A model generated the notes under the pieces. It was not told the origin of the DNA and did no database searches. It saw only the letters and a program-made list of their open reading frames with translations. Source: Azorinus chamasolen (taxonomy: Eukaryota > Mollusca > Bivalvia > Cardiida > Solecurtidae). From it: 64,000 nucleotides of DNA. The translations under genes were made by a program, and so were the position numbers. The stretch is taken from positions 27,690,358-27,754,357 of the forward strand of contig OY755242.1 of the NCBI GenBank assembly GCA_963576725.1, given 5' to 3'. Numbering within the stretch: the first letter of the stretch is position 1; every line of letters begins with the position of its first letter. This document shows, one piece after another, positions 25,001 to 37,000 of this stretch.

Positions 25001-28000
25001 CCTATTTATGGCCATAGCAGAAACTGTAGAATCATATCTATATTATATCATAAACAAACAGAGCAGACCCTAATCAGACGACTCCTACAGGGACCGTCTG
25101 ATCTGGGTCTACTCTGTTTGTAAAAGGAGTAGAGTCAATTGTTAATTAAAATATTTGAAATGAGTTTGGATAATTCTAGTTTATTAACTAATGAACTGTT
25201 AAAATGAAGAAAAGAAAACACAATGTGATGAATGAAATGATTTGTCTTCAAACAACAAGAATGACGTCACGGAATAACCGGTTAGCACTATTTATCTCAC
25301 TAGTGAAATATGGTGAAATATGGAACGGTGTGAACCCTTTCCCTGTTGAATATCCATGTAAGAAATAATGACACTATGAATTATTATCAACTGATGTTTA
25401 TAATGGCATATCTGCACATGCTAGTTTGGTATTGGTAGAAACTGAAGAGTCAGATCGATTATAATTTCAAAGGCAAACAGAGCAGAACCAGATTAGACGA
25501 CTCCTACAGAAGTCGACTAAGCTGGGTCTACTCTGTTCGCAAAAGTGTTAAAACGCGCTTATATGAAGGAATGGATTAAGACACACCCGCGGCGCAGGTT
25601 GTTTTGTAAACGGTATGAATGTACCTGTTTGGTACACAGACATGTTTAATATGTGTTTATGACATTAATTAGTTCCGTTAACGACAACTATCACTACTGG
25701 AGTGGTTCCGTTACAAAAACCACACTCTACTTTGATAAACCTGCACTGAATTTGTTAGTTTTTGTCCTTGCTGGGTGAATACGAACGAACGAGAAGGCAT
25801 GCTGGAATCTACCTATGTCTTCTCATTGCTATTGCTTATCACAGTTGGGAGATATGTAAGTGTTGAAATGAACCATGTCAAGGAGATAATACATCCAATG
25901 TTTGGAAAGCCATGTAGATCCAAACCGCCGTCGTATAGATGAAATGTGCGATCATGAACCTTCAACTTGCTTTTATGTCGTAATGACTCACACAAAACGA
26001 TTAACCCATTCCCTCATATTGACACCTTTTGACGCCTCTGTAGAGCTCACCTTTTTAACCCTTTCCCTGTCGTATATTCATGTAGGAAATAATGACGTCA
26101 TGAATATCAATAAGAATCTGTATGCAAATAAGTAAAAAGTGTTTATATGAAAGAAAGGGTTAAGCAAATTTCACGTTTTTACAGCTAAGGTCTAACACAG
26201 TATTATTTCTGGCTCTACGTATTTGAAAACAAATCTTCGAATGACATTTTCAGCCCGTGTATATAAACATGTAACATTTGCATTTAGCAATGTTACATGT
26301 ATGTAGTGTATCGTATAGGAAAACCTAAATAAGCAAGAGTGTGCAAAGGGTGGCAAAGACAATAATAAGAGAATCCTTATACATCTGCTTGGATCCTGAT
26401 CAGTCGTCAAGGAATTCAGCAGCCATATTGTTTACTATTCTACCAATGGTTTCATGAGGAGTGAGGTTTTAAAGACATATTAAGAGAGATAGAGAGGGCG
26501 ATATTGTTTTAGTAGGGTAACATTTGAAATAGTAGGGTAGCATTTGAAATATTCTAAACCGTTAAACCTAAGTAAAAACAATTCTGATGAGACGCCAAGA
26601 GCTCAGCTTTTCAACACGAATCAAAGTATTTGACACTTCGCCTCTTCTTTCTCAAAAGCTTGAACGCAATGTGGGTAGGTAAATATTGCAACAGATCAGA
26701 GATTGAGAAGACATCAAGAGTTCAGCATATTAATAGGATTAACCTTCTTAGTTCAGTAAAGCCCCTCTAAAACGGAAATTAAAAGTAGTATTATTGCTAG
26801 TCTGCAAGACAGGTGGCAGCTTAATGCAGGATGAAAGTCATGCAGGAGCTTTCTGCATGATGTTCCTCCTGCATTAAACAGCCACTTGCCTAAAAAAGAC
26901 TTAAATTATTTTGTATTAAAATTCCGGTTTAGAGAAGATTTACTTTATTTTTCCCTACTCAAAGTTTTGCCTGATTGCGTTTTTTCTACAAATATAAACC
27001 CCAAGGGTCGAACAGTTTGCACACAAATGAGACTTTGAATTCGTTTAACTTAACCTTGAATGTAGACTGCATGCAATGTGTCTCGCAAATCGCTCGAAAG
27101 ATCAACACTGATAAATGTAGCGTAACTGATATGTTCACGTTCAATTTGCTTAGAAATTTATGTGCTAACATTGCTGAGCTAATTTCAAGTACAAACGTGT
27201 GTAGTGTACTTACAACAGATACCTCATTATCATTACGTTATCTGGAATTAACTTTTTACCTGGTAAATAATCATGTAAGAGAGAATGACAGTATCATTAA
27301 AAATTAGCTGATATTTTAGAATGGCATGTGGACAAAGGATGTTTGGTCATGTCAGACACACTGTATAATCAGATATGCAGTAAAACCTCTCTTAAATGGA
27401 CGTTGGGTTTAGTATAAATATCGGTCTTAAAGACAGTTGGAAGCTTTGATCCGGGGTGAAAGTCATGCAGAAAGCTCCTCTGGGAGATCTCTGTATGACT
27501 TTCACCCTGCATTAATCAGCTATCTGCCTAAAATTATCAAATTCTTCTCAACTAGAATTCCGGTTTAGAGAGAGTTTACTGTGTTTAATCCAATAAGCAA
27601 ACAAAGTAGGCCCTGTGACCAGAATGCTCCTTGAGGACCTCCCTAGTCTGGGTCTGCTCTGTTTGCAAACACACCAAATGGCGCTCCTATCACGGAGATA
27701 AAAACAATATCACGGCATGGTGTCTAGTGAGTGGAGATCGGGAAGGTTAGTGACATTTAAGAATTCAGAATAATTGATTCCATAGTTGTGCTTTGTAGCA
27801 ACCCATTTTAAAATACATGTAACATTGCATTTTGAAATGATTATTTCAAAACGGGTTGAAGTTTATTTCAATGTGCGATTTCGATGCAAACCCGTTTTGA
27901 AAGTTACGTTGCACTTTGAAATAATTATTTCAAAACGGGTTGCAATTTATTTCATTGTGTGATTTTCGATGTCAACCCGTTTTGAAATAAAGTTCCAATT

Positions 28001-31000
28001 GAAATAAAAATGTCTAAAGTACTTTTCACTGCACGAAAATGGTAAAAAACAGAATACATTCAAACTCATATACACTCATGGTGTGTTTCCAGTGTCTATG
28101 GACTCATGGCGTCAAGTCGGCGTCATATGTCGTTATTGACTTAAAATGCATATTTTACTACAAAAAGCGTTCAATATCAAATTTTAACCCATGAAAGGTC
28201 AACATAATTATTTCAAAGTACAACGTTATTTCAAAACGAGTTGCTACAATGCTTAATCTCTTCAATTGCGATATGCATAGCACACGATATAAACGATTTC
28301 ACAACGAGATAAACTGTTCCATATACATTTCAACTTCGGGACAACTTGGAGTAAAATTTCGAATCTTCCACAATTGGATATAGAATTGTTCTAAAATGCA
28401 TCACTACGGATATCTAGAAACACATGCCACATCTTCATACAGATTGAAAGTAATGCTGAAAGCTCCTACAAGAGCTTCCATTATTACTTTCAACTTGCAT
28501 TAAGCTACCACATCGAGAATGATAGGATTACTCGAACTCCTGTTATCTCGAACTAGTTTGTATGACCCATTGAAGTTCGAGATATCGAGTGTCCACTGTG
28601 CATCAAATACTACATGTACAGTAATTCTCGAGTGTAAGATTTAAAGATATCCTGAACCCATTACTTAATAGGCTATATTTAGATCCAATCTCTTTGAATA
28701 AAACTACCGAAAAGAAGCATTTACTAGAGGAAATCTTCGAGATAAAGTATTACCTGCGAATGAGAAACTTGACCCGCAATCTAACTTGATAAAAACAACT
28801 AGGTAACTGAAAAACAACTTGGTAACTGAAAAACAACTTAGTAACTGAAAAAGAAACTACATAACTGATAGAAACAGACTAGATAACTGAAATACAACAA
28901 TGTAACTGAAAACAACATATTAGGTAAGTATCTGTACATTTGTAACTGAAAAACCAACTATGTAATTGATAAAAACAAAGTAGGTAACTGAAAAACACAC
29001 TATGCAACTGATAAACTAGGTGACTGATTAAGAAGACCATGTACATGTAATTGATAAAACAAACTATGTAACTGACAAAAACCAACTGGTTGACTGAAAA
29101 AACAAACTTGGTAACTGAAAAGAATCTATGTAACTGATAAATCAAAGAAAGTAACTGAAAATCAAAAAGAGATAACTGATAAAACAAACTAAGTAACTGA
29201 AAAACAACCTACTAGATAACTGATAAAACCCTTTCTAACATCAAATCTAACTGGCGTAAAGAAGTATTTTTGACTCCGGTGTTAAATTATTTCGCATAAT
29301 AGAACTACGCTCTCACCAATATATTGGACTACCTAGTAACATTACATCTTATAACCTCAAGTCCACGGTGTTTTTATAGAGGAATTACCTGGGTGGTGCT
29401 TTCTACTAAAAGAATGGTCGCAGTCACTTTTTACAGTAGAATAATCGGGGTCACTTTACCTTTTTACAGTAGAATGGTCGGTTCACCTTTTACAGTCGCA
29501 TGATGGGCCCATTATTTTACAGTAGAATGACTTAGTCACTTTTTACACTAGAATGGTCAGGTCACTTGTTTTTACAATAGAAAGATCGGTGTCGCTTTTA
29601 ATATCAGAATAATCAGTCACGTTTTAACAATCGAATGATGGGTCCATTATTTATATACAGCAAACTGGTCTGAGTTACTGTTTTACAACAGAATTGTCTG
29701 GGTTATTTTGCAGTAAAATGGACAGAATCATTTTATTCATTTGCAATGTTAATTTCCCATAGGCCACCGTGACATAGAAATACTGTCAGTCCCAGTGGGA
29801 AAAAAAATACTATCGGAAAATACTGTCTCCCGCTACCATAGGCACGGAACATCTAGATCAGTGAGCGCTTATTAAATTGTGTGCGTGACGTCATCCGATG
29901 ACGTCATCGACTGACGTCATCTGACGCTTGCAATTTGATCAACAAACGTCATTATGACAATTGCTTTGTTTTTGTTTATATACTTGAGAAATGTCGCGTT
30001 ATGAGACTATTTCGGAGGAGGATCTGCCAAGATTGGACAGTGAAATGGGTTCCGCCACTACTTAAAGCGTGTAAAATGAATAGAAATGTGAAGCTGTTCC
30101 GCAATTTTTAAGCACCGAGTAGCTCTATAACTTTTGTTTAAAACTGTTTATTGTTGTCATTGAATAATTATTTTGCTGACGAAATGATTGTGCTGTATAA
30201 TGAAATAAATATCACATCCTATGGAGAGCGAAAGCACGTATTGTCAGCCCTCTGTATGGTCATGTCACCGAGGCGTTGACATAACCAACCTCGGTTTGAC
30301 AGTACGTGCTGTCTCTCTCCATAGGATGTGATATTTATATACTGTTCACTCTTAATATTGGTATGGTTGAGGTACTTTTTACAGTAGAATGGTCGGGGGT
30401 ACTTCTTACAGTAGAATGGTCGGGGTACTTTTTACAAGAGAATGGTTGGGGGTACTTTTTACAGTAGAATGGTTGGGGTACTTTTTACAGTAGAATGACC
30501 GGGGTACTTTTTTACGATGTTACATTCCTATAATAAGATAGCAGGGTATTTTCAACGGGTCTTGATTTTTCCATTGTATCGGTAAGTATAAAGGGCATCT
30601 TTCGGACATTTGAGAACATTCAAATTTCTTTGCTATTTGCAAAACCTTCGTTTTCCTCCCACAAGAACATCCACGGTTTAATAAATTCCATTACTATACA
30701 CTTAGCTGCTGAACACTCGCGATGAAAGATTTTATGGATGCTGTAAAGAAACCTCTTTATGAATATGAACTTAGTCTGAACATTAGTTTTAAAACTGACA
30801 TACCATTATCTGGGTTATAATTTATGGCTATATGCCTTGGGCTATCGCCAACGTGGCATCGAGAATGGCTTTACCACACCAAAAAGCCAAGGCGTGTGGA
30901 AAGTATCTCGATATAATGAAGAAATACATTGTGGTGTATTGAAGTATGACTAAATCTTAACCCTTCTCGCGCTAAGCGGGTCGTGGCGGGCATTTTCAAC

Positions 31001-34000
31001 ACCTGGGTCCATGCTTATAAAGCTTTTAGTTGAGTCTGAGATCGTTCTCAAGCTTTTGATTGGTCAGATTTGAGCCTTTGGCTCAAATCTGACCAATCAA
31101 AAGCTTGAGAACTCAAATCTGACCAATCAAAACCCTGGATCCAGATGAGACACTGAGAAACTCGGCGTCTCTCCTGGGTCCAACCTGTTTGACACTGACT
31201 GACTACTCTCTCCAAAGCTTGAACGAAATCAGAGGTCCAGATAAGGTGCGTAGATTAAAACATTTTCAAGAATAACTTCTTTATTTCTCCACCAAATCCT
31301 ATGTTGTGACCATTCTTTAGAATCGTCTCTTCGAGACGATTTTATAGGATGGTCACAACACAGGGATTGGAGGAGAAATGACGGTTTTAGTATTCGAGTA
31401 CGCAACTTTATCTGTTGCTCTGGAAAAGGAAGTCGGTAAAAGTGCAGCATATGGTAGTTTGAGTAGCAGAATTCTTTTTCTACATGAGTAGTATTAACAC
31501 AGTGTCGCATTTTTTGCGCCTCTATAAAATTCACATTGTGAAACCATTGTTATAAATAGAGCATTTGCTCCATAGGAGCAAATGCTCTATTTATTACAAT
31601 GGTGTCAATACTACACAATTCTAAAACTCTCCTTTTCTATAGTTCATGCTCCTTTTCGGTAGATTAATTCAAAAAGGTTTGGCCTAAAATAGCCTAGGAG
31701 AGAATGAGTTAAGTAACGTAATCATAGAGTTTAGCTCATTTGAGCAAGAATGCTTAACCCTTTCGGCGCCAAATTTCTAATTGTCGTCTGCAATCTAAGT
31801 TTGCTAAATCATACAGTAAGATAAGGAAATGAGATAAATAAATGCAAATTTCAAAGGAATAAAGCACATATATAGAACTAGAGATTGAGACAAACAGTGA
31901 AGTCCCTGATCAGACGCCGCCTTGAAAAGGCGGCGTCTGATCTGGGACTGCACTATTTGTCGTGGTGGATTTACTCGACTGTGGCGGTGAAAGGGTTAAA
32001 CATTTGTGGAAGAATTGACACTCAAGTACGTTGGACATCAAGCTGCGGTGCATAGTCCATCGCACTTTGGTGTGGGACACTAGAGTGTATCGCACGGTGG
32101 TATGGGACACCAGAGCTATATGGGCAGGTACCATGCCTATCACACCCGAACAGAGCATGAGCTATATGGACTGAGGGCGTTCATGCAGTATTCCAGCTCT
32201 TAAGAGGCTCACACGACTCTTGTTTTAATCCCAGTCTGATTTTAACCCAAAGGTTTATAAATAAATATGACTCACATCAATTATGAAATTATTTCTGACA
32301 TTTAACACAGTTTCCCAAGGGGGTCCAAAGTGCGTTGGACACCAACTTGCTGTGTATCGTCCACTGCACTTTGCTGTCGGACCCCAAAGTGAGCTGAACA
32401 CCGAAGTGCGGCAATGTTCTTTACGTGTGGAAATACATGTATGTATATTTGTACTCGTTGATTTATCAGAGTCTACATTGTTAGTGTAATAACAGGATGA
32501 CGTTCATGTATATCTAACCGCTTACTGCATTAATACGGCTTTTTACGTGTCTGCAAACAGAGAAAAGACAGATCAGACAGTTCCTACAGGGGCCGTCTGA
32601 TCAGCGTCTGCTCTGTTTGCTTTTGATATAATATAGATTCTCCAGTTTCTGTCACGATAGAGAATTATTATGTTCATATTATCATTACAAATACATCAGT
32701 GAATTAATATTCATGATGTCATTATCTACAGTAAAACCTCTCTGTAACGGCCACTAAAATGCGTTAATTAGTTGGTATTTAGGACAGGTGGCTACTTAAA
32801 GCGAGGTGAAAGTAAAACAGAACGCTCCTATAGGAGCGACGCTCCTATAGGAGCGCTCTGTTTTGCTTCCACCTTGCTTTAAGCAGCCATCTGCCTTTAA
32901 CAAAATATTTTATGTAATTTAATGGCCGTTATAGAGAGGTTTTACTGTATTGCCTGAAAATTAATGGAGTTAAGGGCTAAGTGTGTTTTTCTATTTGGAC
33001 TGTGTTTTACGGTGTTTTACAACTGGAAACGTCCAATGTCTGTAATTATTGCACGTTATCGAACGCGTTACCATCAGCATTGGATGATTTCCCTCGTTGG
33101 CGATAGCAATGCAGGAATGAAGTTGATGCAATTTGTAAAATAATGTACTATAAACCCAGAGCTAGTTTAGAATCTATATTGATACAACTGGAAACCAGAA
33201 TATCGGGAATGCATCACCGATAATTGGAACACTCAAGCAGCATGAACATCATCCGCGCGACTCCAGCGTAGCCACTCATCAGAGTTATTCGGTTTCTTTC
33301 AGAATCAACACAATATCTTACTTGACCTCTACAAAACAACCGATCCGGGTATTTAAAGAAACGTAACGGTTGATCTGGATCTATATACAGTTTATACCTG
33401 CATATTCAATACTCAATGATGATAATGAACTATTGGTGGCATTTGCATGATAAATAACCTTATACAGCTCAAGACCGCTTTTTATGAGTTAAAACGTTTG
33501 GCACTCTAGTGACGTTTACTCTCAAACTGTTACATTTTAGCTTAATTTATTTTGTTGCAAACTTAATACTAAATATTAGTCATAGGAAATATATTGTAAA
33601 GTGGGCAGTTTGGCATGGAAAGGTTTAAGCGTAATAGTAACTCTTACAAAAAGTTGTCCTATGTACTGGGGAATAGATTACGTGCACATGCACATGTGGG
33701 AGAGAGCGATAGAATGAGAAAGAGCAAAACGAGAGAGTAGGAAAGAGGACAGTATTAGGGGCAGATTTAAAGACATATATACAAATCTGTAAACATATAT
33801 TGACAGAGATTCAGACAGAGACAGACAGAGAACCGCAGAGGGAACGGAACAGAAAAATACAGACAGACAAAGACATAGAAATGCAAAGACAGAGATAGCC
33901 ATAGAACTGGCACAAAGGAAGACAAGGAAAGAAACAAAGGCAAATAGAGATGAAGAGACAGACAGACAGATAGAGACAATGATAAGAGATGTGCATAGAG

Positions 34001-37000
34001 AGACAGACAGACAAAACAGGGACAGAGACAGAGACAAAGAGAAATGCAGAATGAGAGAGAGAATGGGGGACACAGAGGTGCAGAGAGAGAGAAATGCCGT
34101 AGACATGGGCGATGCAGAGACAAGGGCGTGGATGCAGCGAGGGAGAGAGGGAAGATGTACAAGGAAATGAGAGATAGAGACAATGATAGACAGACAGACA
34201 GACAGACAGACAGTGACAGACAGGGAGAAACAGAGACAGTCAGACAGATAGACATTCTGCAGACAGACAGTCAGACTGCTAGATAAAGTAGTGCGCTCGA
34301 ATTATACTTGTTCAGCCCACCTGGCCATTTTTTACGTAATAAATTGGATATTTATTAAATTATTTTAAGTAAACCCAGGAGAGTCGAATCATTAGAATTC
34401 GAGCGTGACATTTTTTCTGGACAGCCAGGCAGAGAGATAGGCGAACATCGATTTTGTGATCGTTTTGTTTTACTCTGTATTAACCCTTTCGCTGCCAATG
34501 CCGGATCTGAGATTACCTATGCAAACAGTTTGGATCCAGATGAGACGCCGAGTAACTCGGCGTCTCATCAGGATCCAAACTGTTTGTTACTGTTACTATG
34601 TTTTTGAAACAAAAATGAAGAAAATCAAAATAATGAAAATTTGTAGCAGACGACAAAGTTAGCAGACGACAGAGTTTGGCAGCGAAAGGGTTAATATTAT
34701 GTATGATGTGAAGCATGTTTTATTTCACAATGCAGTTCGTGCTCTCTAGTGTTTTTACTCTGAACCAATAACCTAATGAATGTTAGTGTCAAAAGTATAA
34801 CGCCTTATTGATATTAGTTAGCAGAATTGCCGACATATGAACAAGATACGTTTGACCATAGCAGAAACTGTAAAACCAGACCGATATACAGCAAGATCCC
34901 CTCTAATGCGACCACTTAATGAATAAACATGGGTGTCTTTATAAAGCAGGTGGTTGCTTAATGCAGGGCAAAAGTTTTGTCCTGCATTAAGCTACCACCT
35001 GAATCTAGCACCCATAATTATACCTCTTTTAAGTGATCGCATTAGCGGGGTTTTACTGTAATTCCATATGCAAACAGATAGGACCCATATGAGAAGCGCC
35101 CACAGCTGGTTTTACACCGTATCCATTATACTAGTATACCGTGCGCCTCTATCATGTACATGGATAAAGTTGTAATTTTTGTTCACCTTTGAAAAAGTAT
35201 AACTGCCCAAACATTGATGTGCTACACAGTTGGTAATTCTTGTTGCTTTAACCCTTTACTCCATAAATACGCATTTCTACGCATTTGCAAATAGAGTAGA
35301 CCTAGATTAGACGGCTCCTATAGGATTTAATTTTACCGTTTATAAGGTAAAATGTTTAACGGAATTTTTTACTTAGACAAAAAAGCAAACTAATTATATA
35401 ATTATTATATAACCTTGCTTTAAGCAGCCTATAGGAGTGTTGGGTTTTACTTTCACCTTGCTTTAAGCAGCTACCTGCCCTAAATACCAACTAATTAACA
35501 TAATGTAGTGGCCGTTATAGAGAGGTTTTACTGTATGCGAAAATAAATAAGTCTCAAGAGTGTTGCAACAGGTGGTAACATTATCCAGAGTGTAATGCAT
35601 ACAGTTTTATAGATACTTTCTGCGTTGTTTTCGTTCCTCAATATGCAACAATGTGCTTTCACAGACCACCATGCTTCATCTTTTTCACGCTGCCATCGAA
35701 GCTGTGACTACAGTAAACCCCTCTAAACCGGAACTTATAGACAGGTGGCTGTTTAGTGCAGGGTGATGCAAGTTATACAGAACGCCCCTAGGGCAGTTCT
35801 GCATGATTTTCACCCTGCATTAAGCTGCCACTTGTCACCAAGATCGATGTTTACTCTATTCAACGTCCAGTTTAAAGGGGAATTACTGTATCTTTGGAGA
35901 CAGTTTGGCTTCCAACCAGTATCGTACCTATTTATCATTCTGATCATGTTAATTAAATGATGCCAAAGGACTGCAGTAGACATTTTGTACTGACGAATAT
36001 ATGTTTAGCAGGGTAAAGGTATACCAGTAACCCTTTCAACGCTGAGTTTTCAAACGTACATTTAACCATTAGCCTGCTATGTGCGAATACCTATGCAAAC
36101 AGTTTGGGTCCAGATGAGATCGGCGTCGTCTCATCAGGATTCAAACTGTTTGACACCCGGATTGCATTTTGGAGGACAAATTAATGATAGCTTGAATTTT
36201 AAAAATTAGGTAGGTGAAAAAATCTGTTAAAATCGTTTCCTCAGCAGGTTTAAGGTTGAGCAGGTCGAGCTTAACGTTAATATTCAGGTTTTTGTTTTTA
36301 AAACGAAACGTCCCTAGGAGCCCTGTTTTCATGGTCAACATCGTTTGCAAAGGACATTAGTGACTCGTTTCCCGCACTGAAAGGGATAAGACTTTGCCCT
36401 GGATAGCCTTTTAACCATTTCCCTGTTGAATACTTATTGGAGAAAGAAGGTTAATATTTATAAGCTGAATCTTTATAATGTAAACTTTTCATGGAAATGT
36501 TTTGTTTTGGCAAACATTGTAAAATCATATCTATATCTTGTCAAAAGCAAACAGAGCAGACCCTGATCAGACGGAGCCGTCTGATTTGGGTCTACTCTGT
36601 TTGCAAATGCGTGATAACACGTTTATATGAGGAAAGAGTAAACGCATATGCAAACAGAGTAGACCCAGCTCAGACAGCTCCTATAGGACGGGTCTGGTCA
36701 GGCTCTGATTTCTTTGCTTATGAAATGTATACATGTATATAGAACTGCCATGGTCAAAACTTCTCTTGAATATGCCATTATAAAACTTAAGCTAATTAAT
36801 ACACATATAAATATTCTAACATGAATATTTATGAGGCCCAAGTGGTAAGTGGTCGTTTTATGAGAGATTGTGCTGTACATTATTTATTGTGGAAAGATTG
36901 CACCTAGATTTTGCCGACCCTGTGCGGCATAGTTTTTTCTCCGTGCCATCAAGTAGGTGCAATATCCGACACTGTTGGTGCTGAATCGTTACTAGCCCTT

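Larger units (their letters stand above)
29395..30513. repeat. Minisatellite, ~26-bp unit, split by an insertion
   Basis: Units such as TTTTTACAGTAGAATGGTCG then GGTCAC occupy 29395-29732 and resume at 30360-30513. The intervening 29757-30339 is unrelated and looks inserted. Left units are more diverged than right units. Confidence 0.88.

Noticed and set aside
33678..34255. Ser/Leu/Cys-rich ORFs with apparent membrane segments
   Set aside because: Compositional reading of a GA-rich tract; no consistent frame or splice signals.
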